DNA of 64,000 bases from Pseudoflavonifractor intestinihominis. GTDB taxonomy: Bacteria > Bacillota > Clostridia > Oscillospirales > Oscillospiraceae. Made by a program: the position numbers and the translations under genes. Positions 1-8,524 of this stretch are shown here, piece after piece (position 1 is the first letter of the stretch; each line of letters starts with the position of its first letter). The stretch spans positions 1 through 64,000 of the forward strand of contig NZ_JBBMFK010000020.1 of assembly GCF_040096055.1 (NCBI RefSeq), read 5' to 3'. The notes beneath the pieces were generated by a model. That model was given only the letters and a program-made list of their open reading frames with translations. It was not told the origin of the DNA and did no database searches.

Positions 1-188
1 GTTCGGTGCCCCGTGTGCCGTTCCCCTTCTGCCCGAGCAGGGTTAGCCCCCAGACTTGTGGGCCGCTGCAATTCAATCACCGTTCTCAATGCCGCACGGG
101 GTCTCAGCGCCGCGTTTCAGCTTTTGCCCCAGGCAAGCCTTCCCCCTGGGGGGAAGGTGGCTGGCCGAAGGCCAGACGGATGAGGGGG
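1..188 (+). repeat. Composite interspersed repeat R1 (M4 tail + M1), cut by window edge
   Basis: Positions 1-132 match the 3' part of the M4 module seen complete at 10146-10330, 16491-16675 and 20590-20780. Positions 137-188 are an M1 unit: a C-run/G-run hairpin, a second hairpin (CTGGCCGAAGGCCAG) and the GATGAGGGGG end. The left part lies outside the window. A shorter C-run/G-run palindrome follows at about 212-230. Confidence 0.85.
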
Positions 189-232
189 AAGCCAAAGACA
201 GCGCCGCCCCTAAGACTCCCCCAGGGGGGAGC

Positions 233-278
233 AAAAAAACAGCCCCGGAGGGCGGCACCTGCCGCTCTCCGGGGCTGT
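233..278 (-). terminator. Rho-independent terminator of the CoA-transferase gene
   Basis: A 12-bp stem (ACAGCCCCGGAG / CTCCGGGGCTGT) with an internal GC-rich loop is followed, on the minus strand, by a run of seven U. There is no T run on the plus side, so it serves the minus-strand gene that ends at 315. Confidence 0.8.
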
Positions 279-314
279 CAGATGATCCACATTTGGGGCT
301 GTCTCTGTGGAAGT

Positions 315-1664
315 TCAGCGGCGGTTGGAGCGCTTCCAGATATGCATCTTCTCCGCCGCGGCGATGAGCTCCTCCCGGAAGTCCGGGTGGGCGACGGAGA
401 TGATCCCCTCTGCCCGCTGCCAGGCCGACAGGCCCTTCAGATTCACCATGCCGTACTCGGTGACCAGGTAGTGGATATTGGTGCGGGTGGAGGTGATGAT
501 GCTGCCCGGGGTGATGGTGGGCACCAGGCGGCTGTGGGCCCTCCCCTGCTTATCCAGGTAGACGGAGGAGCAGCAGATGAAGCTCTTGCCCCCCTTGGAC
601 CGGTAGGCCCCCAGGACAAAGTCCTGCTGCCCCCCGGCGCCGCTGATGTGCCGGGTGCCCATGGTCTCGGCGGACACCTGGCCGAACAGGTCCACCTCCA
701 TGGTGTTGTTGATGGAGATCACGTTGTCGTGGGTGGAGATGACGTCGATATCGTTGACGTAGTCCACCGGCGCCACCAGCACGGTGGGATTGCGGTGGAT
801 GAAGTCGTACAGCCGCCGGGTGCCCGCGGCAAAGGTGAACACGGCGCTGCCCCGGTCCAGGTTCTTGTTCCGTCCGGTGAGCTTGCCCGCCTCGTCCAGG
901 TCCACCACGCAGTCGGTGAGCATCTCGGTGTGGATGCCCAGGTCCTTCAGGTCGGAGTGGGCCAGCAGGCCCCCCACCGCGTTGGGCATGCCGCCGATGC
1001 CCAACTGGAGGCAGGCCCCGTCGGGGATGAGGGGCACGATCTGTCTGGCCACCGCCACGTCCACCTCGGTGGGCACCAAGCCGGGGAGCTGGTCGATCTC
1101 ATGGCCCTCCCCCTCCACCACCATGTCCACCCGGGAGATGTGGATGGCGGTGCCCAGGCCGCCAAAGGCCACCGGCATCCTGGGGTTGACCTCCACGATG
1201 ATGACCTTGGCCCGCTCCAGCATGGCGGCCAGGTAGGTGGTGTTCAGGCTGAAGCTGAAGAACCCGTGGTTGTCCATGGGGGAGACCTGGATCATGGCCA
1301 CGTCCACCCGCTGGATGTTCTCCCGGTAGTACCGGGGCATCTCGGAGAACCGGATGGGGGCGTAGTAGGCCACGCCCTGCTCCATGAGCCGCCGCTCAAT
1401 GGCCGAGCAGTGCCAGGAGTTCCAGGTGATGCGCTCCGCCGCGTCGGGCAGGGCGGTCACCGCCGGCTGCCGCAGGGCTACCGCACCCCGGAAATTCAGG
1501 TCGGTCAGCTCCGGCTCCTCTCTCATCCGCTCCGCCAGGGCCAGGTCCAGGTCGTAGGGCATCTGGCTGCAAAAGCCGTAGTCGATCCAGTCCCCCGACT
1601 TGACGCAGGACACCGCCTCCCGGGCGGTACGCCGCTTTTTTAAATACAGTTCGATATCGTTCAT
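315..1664 (-). CDS. Butyryl-CoA:acetate / 4-hydroxybutyrate-type CoA-transferase
   Basis: A 449-residue enzyme of the acetyl-CoA hydrolase/transferase family, usual length for the 4-hydroxybutyrate and butyryl-CoA:acetate CoA-transferases. The glycine-rich GIGGMPNAVGG stretch is at residues 222-232. An HTEM motif at 245-248 holds the glutamate expected to form the CoA-thioester intermediate in this family, and GQVSAETMGTRHISGAGGQQ lies further on. The family moves CoA between a fatty acyl group and acetate. In gut Clostridia that step ends butyrate formation, but the acyl group cannot be read from the sequence. It is monocistronic, with its own terminator; no fermentation genes lie beside it. 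Confidence 0.82.
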   Translation of the reverse strand: MNDIELYLKKRRTAREAVSCVKSGDWIDYGFCSQMPYDLDLALAERMREEPELTDLNFRGAVALRQPAVTALPDAAERITWNSWHCSAIERRLMEQGVAYYAPIRFSEMPRYYRENIQRVDVAMIQVSPMDNHGFFSFSLNTTYLAAMLERAKVIIVEVNPRMPVAFGGLGTAIHISRVDMVVEGEGHEIDQLPGLVPTEVDVAVARQIVPLIPDGACLQLGIGGMPNAVGGLLAHSDLKDLGIHTEMLTDCVVDLDEAGKLTGRNKNLDRGSAVFTFAAGTRRLYDFIHRNPTVLVAPVDYVNDIDVISTHDNVISINNTMEVDLFGQVSAETMGTRHISGAGGQQDFVLGAYRSKGGKSFICCSSVYLDKQGRAHSRLVPTITPGSIITSTRTNIHYLVTEYGMVNLKGLSAWQRAEGIISVAHPDFREELIAAAEKMHIWKRSNRR

Positions 1665-1710
1665 GTAATTTATTCCTTAACGTAATCAGAATTTCCCGGT
1701 TCCACCGCCC

Positions 1711-2595
1711 TCAGGCCCGGAGGAAGCCCTTGCCGAAGATCTCGCTGGAGTTGGACACCAGCAGGAAGGCGGAGGGGTCGTGCTCCTTCAGATACCGGCG
1801 GAGCACCACCGCCTGGCCCCGGGACAGCACGGTGAGCACCACGTAGTGGGTCTGGTGGGTGTAGGCCCCCTGGCCCTCCCATATGGTGGCGCCCCGGCCC
1901 AGGGTCTTGGTGACGTAGTCGCACACCAGCTGGGGATGGGAGGTGATGATGGTGAAGCTCTTGCGCCGGTTGAGGGACTCGATGACGCTGTCCACCAGCA
2001 CCGACTTGAGCACCAGGCCCAGCAGGGAGAACAGGCCGGTCTCAATGTCAAAGATGAACAGGGCCGCGCCGGCAATGATGATGTCCGACATGAGCAGGGC
2101 CCGGCCCACGTCCATGCCGGTGTACTTCTTCAGGATCATGGCGGCGATGTCCGTGCCGCCGGTGGAGGAGTTCAGGTTGAACAGGATGCCCGAGCCAAGG
2201 GCGGGCAGAATGATGGCAAAGAAGGCCTCCAGCATCTTGTTGGTGGTCAGGGTGCCCGACAGGGGCACCACCGCCTCAAAGAGCTGGATGAGCCCGGCGT
2301 AGAGCAGAGAGCAGTACACGGTCCGCAGTCCAAAGCCCTTGTTCAGGAAGATGAAGCCCAGCACAAGGAAGAGGGTGTTGATGATGGTGTTGAAGGTAGA
2401 GGGGGTGAGCCAGGTGGACTCAAACAGTCCCCCCAGCAGCACCGACAGGCCGGACACGCCGCCCATGGAGAAGTTGTTGGGGAATTTGAAGAAGTAGACG
2501 CCGATGGACACCAGCGAGGTGCCCAGGGTCATCATCAGAAATTCCTTGATCGCCTTGGTCGCTTTTCCTTCTTCCCTTGCGGAATTGTGATTCAT
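1711..2595 (-). CDS. YitT family membrane protein (DUF161 + DUF2179)
   Basis: A 294-residue membrane protein. The N-terminal two thirds hold about five hydrophobic segments of the YitT_membrane type. The soluble C-terminal domain (about residues 210-290, with FTIITSHPQLVCDYVTKTL) is of the DUF2179 type. The start at 2595 (MNHNSAREEGK) is chosen because an AGGAG lies six bases upstream; an ATG 33 bases further out has no comparable site. Some YitT-family proteins have been linked to small-molecule export or sporulation, but no substrate can be assigned here. It stands alone on the minus strand. Confidence 0.8.
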   Translation of the reverse strand: MNHNSAREEGKATKAIKEFLMMTLGTSLVSIGVYFFKFPNNFSMGGVSGLSVLLGGLFESTWLTPSTFNTIINTLFLVLGFIFLNKGFGLRTVYCSLLYAGLIQLFEAVVPLSGTLTTNKMLEAFFAIILPALGSGILFNLNSSTGGTDIAAMILKKYTGMDVGRALLMSDIIIAGAALFIFDIETGLFSLLGLVLKSVLVDSVIESLNRRKSFTIITSHPQLVCDYVTKTLGRGATIWEGQGAYTHQTHYVVLTVLSRGQAVVLRRYLKEHDPSAFLLVSNSSEIFGKGFLRA

Positions 2596-2683
2596 TTGAT
2601 TCACTCCTGTTTTCTTCTGGGGCAGCACGTTTCCGGACCTCTTTCCCCAGGCCCGCGAGAGCCGCCATGTATATCATCTTCTT

Positions 2684-3136
2684 TTATTTCTCTCCGCACC
2701 GGGCCAGCTCTATCTCGCTGAGCCGCTCATTGAGCTGTTTCCGGTTGCCGGTCTCCCGGAAGCCGTTCCGGGTGTAAAGGCGGTATGCGCCCTGGTTGGT
2801 GTTCAGGATCCACAGGGTGGGCGTGCCCCTGCAGCGGGCCAGGGCGTATTGCAGCAGGGCCGTGCCGTATCCCCTGTTCTGCTCCTTGGGCAGCACATAC
2901 AGGTTCTCGATCAGGCCGCCCCACACCGACACGATGCCCACCGGATGGGGGTCCCGCAGCATATAGACCCGCTTCCCTGCGGCCATCTCCCGGCGCAGGT
3001 ACTCCGCCTGGGCCGCCGGGGTGTGCCGCGCCACGAATTCCGCCCCACAGAAGCCCCGGTGGGACTCCTTCCAGCTCTCTGCGTGGACGTACCCCGCCTC
3101 TGAGACGTCCGCTTCGCTTACCTCCGCAAAGTCCAT
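2684..3136 (-). CDS. GNAT family N-acetyltransferase
   Basis: A 150-residue single-domain GNAT protein. The acetyl-CoA pyrophosphate-binding signature QNRGYGT is at residues 86-92, in the usual place after the beta-4 strand (IENLYVLP). The C-terminal strand LWILNTNQGAYRLYTRNGF is also typical. Such enzymes transfer an acetyl group to an amine on a small molecule or protein; the acceptor is not predictable. Its ATG lies seven bases after the stop of the SLH/GH18 gene, and its ribosome site overlaps that gene's end, so the two are probably co-transcribed and translationally coupled. Confidence 0.85.
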   Translation of the reverse strand: MDFAEVSEADVSEAGYVHAESWKESHRGFCGAEFVARHTPAAQAEYLRREMAAGKRVYMLRDPHPVGIVSVWGGLIENLYVLPKEQNRGYGTALLQYALARCRGTPTLWILNTNQGAYRLYTRNGFRETGNRKQLNERLSEIELARCGEK

Positions 3137-3143
3137 GGGGCCC

Positions 3144-4781
3144 TTACTCCCCCGCCCGGGCGGCCTGGACAGCCCCCCACACGTCGTAGTTCTGGACGTC
3201 GGCGTAGTCGGGGATGATGCCCAGCCGCCAGATGGACAGGCCGTCCACGCCGAACATGTGGGCCAGGTTCACCTTGGCCATGATGCTCTGGGCGTCCTCG
3301 TACCACACCTTGTAGTGCTCCCCGTCCACCGAGTAGGTCAGATAGGGGGTGGCGGCGGCGGCGTCCCAGGTGCGCACCGCGTCGGCCTGCTTCATGCGGG
3401 AAGCCAGGGTGGCGGGCGCCGGGGTGTAGATATCGGTGGAGGCCAGCAGGCCGTTCTCGTCCACCTTCAGCCCCACGCTGGTGATGGACACGGCCAGCAC
3501 GATCTTATTTTTGTCCGCCACGCCGGTGTCCGGGTCGGTGACGGCCGCCAGGGCCTCATACACCTTGTTCAGGGGCGCGGGGGCGTTGCGGGTCTGGCTG
3601 GTGCCCACCCAGCCCTGGGGCAGGTTGGTGTCCTGGTAGTCGTGGGCCATGAGGATCACCTTGTCGCAGGTCTCCCCCAGGGCGTGGTAATCGTACCCGC
3701 CGTACCACTCGTCGGGCTGGACGCACACCCACAGGTTCTTGCCCTGGGGCAGCGCCGAACGCAGGGCGGTCATGAACTGGGTGAAGGAGGTGCGCAGGGA
3801 GGTGCCCAGGCCCTCAAAGTCGATGGTCAGACCGGCGTAGTCCCCGGCGGCCTTCACCAGCTGCTCCACCGCGGCCTGGCGGTTGGCGGCGCTGAGGATG
3901 CCGGTCAGGTCGTCCCCGGCGGCGTACACGTCCAGGTTGTAGGTCACCCCCGCCCCCTTCAGGGCGTCGGTGGCCAGCTCGGAGCCCTGGGGCACCGCCC
4001 ACTCGTTGCCGCCTGCGCTGGTCTGGTTCAGATAGGGCTTGCCGCTGCCGTCCAGGGTCATGCGGGCCCAGCCCAGGCTGACGCCGTCCATCTTCTCGGC
4101 CATGCCGATCTGGCTGTAGGCGCTCATGGCGTAAAAGCCGTGGAGAAAGCCGATGTCCGCGTGGTACTTGTCGTACACCCGCACCAGCATGGCCGCCGCC
4201 TCCTGGCGGGTGGAGGAGTGGCCGGGCAGGAAGAGCAGGCTGCCGTCGGCCTGCTTGACGCCGTTGATGATGCCGAACTCATAGGCCAGGGCGATGTACC
4301 CCCTGTTCTCCGTCACGTCGGAGAAGGGCAGCTCCGCCGCCGACTGGGTCAGGGCCAGACTCTCGTACCCCAGGGCGCGCACCAGCATGACGGCCATGTC
4401 CTGGCGGCTGATGTCGTCGTCCGGCCGGAAGTACAGCCCCGAGTCGATGGCCCCGTTGGCCAGGGCGGTCTCCACGGCGGAGTAGTACCAGGTGCCGGGC
4501 ACGCAGTCGGAGAAGGAGGGCTTCTCCGGCTCCACCATCTCCCAGCCAAACATGCGGCACAGCACCATCACAAAGGAGGCCCGGTTCATGTACTCGCCGT
4601 AGCCGAAGGTGCCGTCCCCCTTGCCCTCAATGAGGCCGTAGTCCGTGGCTTTCTGGATGACCTCCTCGGCCCAGTCCCCCGCGGGCACGTCGGAATAGCG
4701 CCCGGCCGCCGCGGCAGGCACGGCCGCCAGAGTCAGCAGCAGACACACCGTCAGAAAGGCGGCTGCAACACGATGCTTCAT
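3144..4781 (-). CDS. SLH-domain glycoside hydrolase family 18 protein
   Basis: A 545-residue exported protein. A signal peptide (about residues 1-26) is followed by three SLH motifs (about 28-205), which anchor proteins to the cell wall. A GH18 catalytic barrel fills the remainder. The GH18 signature reads GLTIDFEGL at 317-325, with E323 as the presumed acid/base; ILMAHDYQD at 376-384 is a second conserved strand. The barrel resembles spore-cortex N-acetylglucosaminidases of the YaaH/SleL type more than chitinases. A role in peptidoglycan turnover is therefore likely but inferred. It is first in a two-gene unit with the GNAT gene. Confidence 0.85.
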   Translation of the reverse strand: MKHRVAAAFLTVCLLLTLAAVPAAAAGRYSDVPAGDWAEEVIQKATDYGLIEGKGDGTFGYGEYMNRASFVMVLCRMFGWEMVEPEKPSFSDCVPGTWYYSAVETALANGAIDSGLYFRPDDDISRQDMAVMLVRALGYESLALTQSAAELPFSDVTENRGYIALAYEFGIINGVKQADGSLLFLPGHSSTRQEAAAMLVRVYDKYHADIGFLHGFYAMSAYSQIGMAEKMDGVSLGWARMTLDGSGKPYLNQTSAGGNEWAVPQGSELATDALKGAGVTYNLDVYAAGDDLTGILSAANRQAAVEQLVKAAGDYAGLTIDFEGLGTSLRTSFTQFMTALRSALPQGKNLWVCVQPDEWYGGYDYHALGETCDKVILMAHDYQDTNLPQGWVGTSQTRNAPAPLNKVYEALAAVTDPDTGVADKNKIVLAVSITSVGLKVDENGLLASTDIYTPAPATLASRMKQADAVRTWDAAAATPYLTYSVDGEHYKVWYEDAQSIMAKVNLAHMFGVDGLSIWRLGIIPDYADVQNYDVWGAVQAARAGE

Positions 4782-4952
4782 AGTCGAAATACCTCCGTTT
4801 CAGGTGGATTCTCTCCCCGGCCGCCCCAAAACAGGCGGCCCGTACTTGTCTCCATCATAGCATAATCGGGGACGGGAGGAAAGAGCAAATGCCCGGTTCC
4901 CCGCCCCCCAGGCTATAAAATGGAAAATATTTCCCGTTCGACGGGCTGCGCC

Positions 4953-4979
4953 TTGTTTCTCCCCGCGGTGTGGTAAAAT
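4953..4979 (+). promoter_or_regulatory. Candidate extended -10 promoter for noc
   Basis: An extended -10 (TGG TAAAAT, with TAAAAT at 4974-4979) lies 41 bases upstream of the noc start. The -35 match (TTGTTT at 4953-4958) is poor and its spacing short (15). Confidence 0.4.
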
Positions 4980-5020
4980 ATGGATAACAACATGATCCAT
5001 TCTACAAAGGAGGTCCGCCC

Positions 5021-5827
5021 ATGGCACTGCTGCGCAAAAAGGGACTGTATGAGACCAATCGGGTGTGTTTTCTCCCGGAGAGCCTGATCGTGCCCAATCC
5101 GGACCAGCCCAGGAAATACTTCTCCCAGGAGGGCCTGGAGGAGCTGGCCGAGAGCATCCGGGAGCACGGGGTGCTCCAGCCCCTGTCGGTGCGCAAGACC
5201 GCCGGGGGCTATGAGCTGGTGTCCGGCGAGCGGCGGCTGCGGGCCTCCCGCATGGCCGGGCTCAAAGAGGTGCCCTGCATCATCCTGCGGGTGGACCAGG
5301 AGAACTCCTCCCTGCTGGCCCTGGTGGAGAATCTCCAGCGCCGGGACCTGGACTTTGTGGAGGAGGCCACCGCCCTGTCCCGGCTCATCTGCACCTACAA
5401 CCTGTCCCAGGAGGAGGCCGCACGGCGGATCGGCAAATCCCAGTCCGCGGTGGCCAACAAGCTGCGGCTGCTGCGGCTGTCCCCTCAGGTGCTCAAGCTG
5501 CTGCTGGAGGCCGGGTGTACCGAGCGCCACGCCCGGGCCCTCCTGCGGCTGGAGGACCCGGAGCTCCAGCTGAAGGCCGCCCAGTACATCACCCAGGAGC
5601 ATCTCACCGTGGCCAAGACCGAGGCCTATGTGGAGTCCCTCCTCTCCCCCGCCCCGGCCAAGCGGCGGAAGCCCACCTATTTAATTAAGGATGTGCGGTT
5701 CTTCCTCAACACGGTGACCAAGGGCCTGACCATGATGAAGACCGCCGGGGTGAACGCGGACTGCCAGCGCCAGGAGACCGAGGACTCCATCCTGCTGACC
5801 ATCCGCATCCCCAAGCGGACCGCCTGA
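5021..5827 (+). CDS. noc: Nucleoid occlusion protein Noc (ParB family)
   Basis: A 268-residue ParB/Spo0J-fold protein. The ParB nuclease-like domain covers about residues 15-105, with the CTP-binding GERR box at 69-72. A helix-turn-helix domain follows (about 115-165). The C-terminal segment (DVRFFLNTVTKG to ILLTIRIPK) aligns with the end of Bacillus Noc, not Spo0J, and a true ParB lies 1.1 kb downstream. Noc binds DNA and membrane to block division over the nucleoid. The N-terminus is short but keeps a hydrophobic/basic stretch (MALLRKKGLY) that could be the membrane-targeting helix. AAAGGAGG lies eight bases before the ATG. The gene order noc-parA-parB matches Bacillus. Confidence 0.85.
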   Translation: MALLRKKGLYETNRVCFLPESLIVPNPDQPRKYFSQEGLEELAESIREHGVLQPLSVRKTAGGYELVSGERRLRASRMAGLKEVPCIILRVDQENSSLLALVENLQRRDLDFVEEATALSRLICTYNLSQEEAARRIGKSQSAVANKLRLLRLSPQVLKLLLEAGCTERHARALLRLEDPELQLKAAQYITQEHLTVAKTEAYVESLLSPAPAKRRKPTYLIKDVRFFLNTVTKGLTMMKTAGVNADCQRQETEDSILLTIRIPKRTA

Positions 5828-5836
5828 GCCCCTTGG

Positions 5837-5852
5837 TGTTTCACGTGAAACA
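5837..5852. promoter_or_regulatory. parS centromere site 1
   Basis: An exact 16-bp palindrome, TGTTTCACGTGAAACA, identical to the Bacillus parS consensus and nine bases after the noc stop. ParB loads here for chromosome segregation. Confidence 0.95.
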
Positions 5853-5957
5853 CGGGGAGTTTTCCACTTGTCCCCACATTCTTCCACCGCCTTCCCCCCT
5901 GCGGCCGTCTTATGTCAAACGGCCCCCTTCCCTCCACCTTCCCCCCTTGTCCCGCTG

Positions 5958-5994
5958 CCCGGAGTGTTTCACGTGAAACACTCCGGGCTTTTTT
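5958..5994 (+). terminator. noc terminator whose stem contains parS
   Basis: A 30-base perfect inverted repeat (CCCGGAG, then parS, then CTCCGGG) is followed by CTTTTTT. The palindromic parS forms the upper part of the terminator stem, so one sequence appears to serve both jobs. Confidence 0.75.
5965..5980. promoter_or_regulatory. parS centromere site 2 (inside terminator stem)
   Basis: A second exact TGTTTCACGTGAAACA, centred in the inverted repeat at 5958-5987. Confidence 0.95.
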
Positions 5995-6021
5995 CTCCCC
6001 GCCTGGGCCGCCCTATCCGCA

Positions 6022-6037
6022 TGTTTCACGTGAAACA
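6022..6037. promoter_or_regulatory. parS centromere site 3
   Basis: A third exact copy, 13 bases upstream of the parA promoter -35. Bound ParB could affect transcription of the parA-parB operon. Confidence 0.95.
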
Positions 6038-6050
6038 TGGGTAAAATCAG

Positions 6051-6079
6051 TTGAAATGAACGGGCGCCGATATTATAAT
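6051..6079 (+). promoter_or_regulatory. Promoter of the parA-parB operon
   Basis: TTGAAA at 6051-6056, a 17-base spacer and TATAAT at 6074-6079: a near-consensus vegetative promoter 90 bases upstream of the parA ATG. Confidence 0.85.
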
Positions 6080-6168
6080 AGGACTGCTGAACAAACCGCC
6101 CGCCGCCCTTTTTCGGCTCGGAGGGTGCTTTGTCGCCCCACAATCGCTGTAAAAAGGCAGGTGCCCCT

Positions 6169-6930
6169 ATGGCTAAAACCATTGCAATCGTGAATCAGAA
6201 GGGCGGCGTGGGCAAGACCACCACGTGCGTCAACCTGGCCGCCGCCCTGAAAGAGGCGGGCGCCCGGGTTCTGGTGTGCGATTTCGACCCCCAGGCCAAC
6301 GCCACCTCCGGCTTCGGCGTGGACAAGACCACCGCCTCCCCCAACATCTACGACGTGCTCATCAACGGCGCCGACGTGAAGCGGGCTGTGGTGGAGACCC
6401 CCTACGGCGACGTGATCCCCGCCAACAAGGCCCTGGCCGGCGCCACCGTGGAGATGATCGCCATCGACAAGCGGGAGTATCTCCTGAAAAACGCCCTGGA
6501 CCAGCTCGCCGACAAGTACGACTACATCCTCATCGACTGTCCCCCCTCCCTGGAGCTGCTCACCCTGGACTCCCTCTGTGCCGCCGACACGGTCATGGTG
6601 CCCGTCCAGTGCGAGTACTACGCCCTGGAGGGCCTCAGCGACCTGCTGTCCACCATCCGCATCGTGAAGCGGTCCCTCAACCCGTCCATCGCCCTGGAGG
6701 GCGTGGTGCTCACCATGTACGACGGCCGCACCAACCTGTCCATGCAGGTGGCGGAGGAGGTCAAGCGCCACTTCCCCGGCCAGGTGTACGCCACCGTCAT
6801 CCCCCGGAACGTGCGGCTGGCCGAGGCCCCCAGCTACGGCAAGCCCGTCACCGCCTACGACAGCCTGTCCCGGGGCGCCGAGGCCTATCAGGAGCTGGCC
6901 CGGGAGGTCATGGAGAAGAACAAAGGGTAA
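6169..6930 (+). CDS. parA: Chromosome partitioning ATPase ParA/Soj
   Basis: A 253-residue ParA ATPase. The deviant Walker A motif KGGVGKTT is at residues 11-18, the Walker A' region is CDFDPQANAT, and Walker B is ILIDCPPS. ParA/Soj uses ATP-driven DNA binding to separate ParB-parS complexes and, in spore formers, also tunes DnaA. The ATG at 6169 gives the family-typical start MAKTIAIVNQKGG; an in-frame TTG at 6130 would add 13 unrelated residues. It has its own promoter with parS just upstream, and parB follows after 27 bases. Confidence 0.95.
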   Translation: MAKTIAIVNQKGGVGKTTTCVNLAAALKEAGARVLVCDFDPQANATSGFGVDKTTASPNIYDVLINGADVKRAVVETPYGDVIPANKALAGATVEMIAIDKREYLLKNALDQLADKYDYILIDCPPSLELLTLDSLCAADTVMVPVQCEYYALEGLSDLLSTIRIVKRSLNPSIALEGVVLTMYDGRTNLSMQVAEEVKRHFPGQVYATVIPRNVRLAEAPSYGKPVTAYDSLSRGAEAYQELAREVMEKNKG

Positions 6931-6957
6931 CATCCGCTGCGCCCTGTAAAGAAAGGA

Positions 6958-7863
6958 ATGATAGATTTGCCAGTGAACAAGGACCGGGGCCTGGGCAAGG
7001 GCCTGGGCGCCCTGCTGGGCGACGCCGCCCTGAAGACCCAGGAGGGCGGCTCGGTCATGCTGCCCATCTCCCAGGTTGAACCGGGCATCAAACAGCCCCG
7101 GAAGCGGTTTGACGAGGAATCCCTCAGCGACCTGGCCGAGTCCATCCGCACCCACGGGCTCATCCAGCCCCTCACCGTCCGCCGCCTGTCCTCCGGCTAC
7201 TACCAGATCATCGCCGGAGAGCGCCGCTGGCGGGCCTCCAAACTGGCGGGCCTGACCGAGGTGCCCGCCGTCATCATCGAGGCCGACGACCGGAAGGTCA
7301 TGGAGCTGGGCCTCATCGAGAACCTCCAGCGGGAGGACCTGAACCCCATTGAAGAGGCGGGGGGCTACAAGGTCCTGGTGGAGGACTACGGCCTCACCCA
7401 GGAGGAAGTGGCCCAGCAGGTGGGCAAGTCCCGCTCCGCCGTGGCCAACGCCATGCGGCTGCTCTCCCTGCCCGACGCGGTGCGCATGCTGCTGGAGGAG
7501 GGCAAGCTGTCCGCCGGCCACGCCCGGGCCATTCTGTCCGTGCCCGGCGGGGAACTGCAGAAGCGGCTGGCCCAGAAGGTGGTGGAGGACGACCTGTCCG
7601 TCCGCCAGACTGAGGCCATGGCCAAGCGCATCAGCCAGGCCGCCGAGGAGGCGGAGGACACACCCCCCGCCCCCGACCCCATGAAGATCTACCGGGACGC
7701 CGCCGCCAAGGACCTGTCCGCCAGGCTGGGCCGGAAGGTGTCCATTGTCCAGGGGGCCAAGCGGGGCAAGGTGGAGCTGGAATACTACGGCGACGAGGAC
7801 CTGACCGCCCTTCTTGAGGCGCTGGAGCAGACCTCCGGCGGGAAGGGAGGCACTTCTCTTTGA
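6958..7863 (+). CDS. parB: Chromosome partitioning protein ParB/Spo0J
   Basis: A 301-residue ParB/Spo0J protein. It has the N-terminal GLGKGLGALLGD stretch (about 11-22) that stimulates ParA, the ParB domain with GERR at 87-90 (CTP clamp), a helix-turn-helix (about 130-180) that reads parS, and a C-terminal dimer domain. It loads and slides from the four parS sites in this window. The ATG at 6958 sits very close to its AAAGGA; an in-frame TTG at 6967 has better spacing and may be the true start. The 3' end overlaps the next gene in a TTGA. Confidence 0.95.
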   Translation: MIDLPVNKDRGLGKGLGALLGDAALKTQEGGSVMLPISQVEPGIKQPRKRFDEESLSDLAESIRTHGLIQPLTVRRLSSGYYQIIAGERRWRASKLAGLTEVPAVIIEADDRKVMELGLIENLQREDLNPIEEAGGYKVLVEDYGLTQEEVAQQVGKSRSAVANAMRLLSLPDAVRMLLEEGKLSAGHARAILSVPGGELQKRLAQKVVEDDLSVRQTEAMAKRISQAAEEAEDTPPAPDPMKIYRDAAAKDLSARLGRKVSIVQGAKRGKVELEYYGDEDLTALLEALEQTSGGKGGTSL

Positions 7864-8444
7864 ATCAGCAGGACCACAACAACGAGGAGCAGGAGGTGCA
7901 GCACCTCCAGCACGAGGCGGAGCACGCCAAGCCCCACAAAAAGGTCTCCGTCATGGGGTACCTGACCATCCTCTTTGCCGCCGCCTTCCTGCTGCTGCTC
8001 CTGTCCTACTTCATGCAGCAGCGGGCCAACGAGCAGGCCATCTCCGGGCTGCAGGCCACCTCCAGCAACGCCTTTGACTCCATCAACAACCTGATTGCGG
8101 AGAAGGACGAGCTGGCCCAGCAGGTGGAGGACCTGGAGGGCCAGGTGGCCGGACTCCAGGAGGAGCTGGACGCCGCCCAGAGCCAGCTCTCCGACGCCCA
8201 GGCCGACGCCGAGACCGCCCAGACCGCCCAGGCCGACGCCCAGAAGGCCCTGGAGGCCATGGACTGGTTCTGGCGCATCCAGCGGCAGTTCTCCCGGGGC
8301 TACTACACCGACGCGGCCAACATGATGGCCGAGTTTGAGGCCTCCGGGCTGCCCCAGTACCTGCCCCAGGAGGCCCTGACCGGCCGGGAGGGCGACCCCT
8401 CCCCCGCTCAGCAGTACCAGGACATCAAGGACGTGCTGGGCTGA
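7860..8444 (+). CDS. Membrane-anchored coiled-coil protein of unknown function
   Basis: A 194-residue protein I do not recognise. The first 35 residues are charged and cytoplasmic. A single strongly hydrophobic segment follows (about 38-58, LTILFAAAFLLLLLSYFM). Next come a heptad-rich coiled coil of about 65 residues (ELAQQVEDLEGQVAGLQEEL and onwards) and a short C-terminal globular part. The TTG start overlaps the parB stop (TTGA) and has AAGGGAGG upstream, so translation is coupled to parB. A parS site follows its stop. The architecture would fit a structural or signalling role at the membrane, but this is only context. Confidence 0.8.
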   Translation: MNQQDHNNEEQEVQHLQHEAEHAKPHKKVSVMGYLTILFAAAFLLLLLSYFMQQRANEQAISGLQATSSNAFDSINNLIAEKDELAQQVEDLEGQVAGLQEELDAAQSQLSDAQADAETAQTAQADAQKALEAMDWFWRIQRQFSRGYYTDAANMMAEFEASGLPQYLPQEALTGREGDPSPAQQYQDIKDVLG

Positions 8445-8453
8445 GCCCTCCCC

Positions 8454-8469
8454 TGTTTCACGTGAAACA
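8454..8469. promoter_or_regulatory. parS centromere site 4
   Basis: A fourth exact TGTTTCACGTGAAACA, in the 80-base gap between the coiled-coil gene and serS. Confidence 0.95.
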
Positions 8470-8524
8470 TCCCCGCGGGACAACCCCGCAAACCATAACA
8501 ATATGATGATGAGGTGTCACATCC

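Noticed and set aside
2420..2677. Alternative start of the YitT-type protein 33 bases upstream (MLPQKKTGVNQ)
   Set aside because: The internal ATG at 2595 has AGGAG at good spacing; the upstream one lacks a ribosome site, and the added residues are not family-like.
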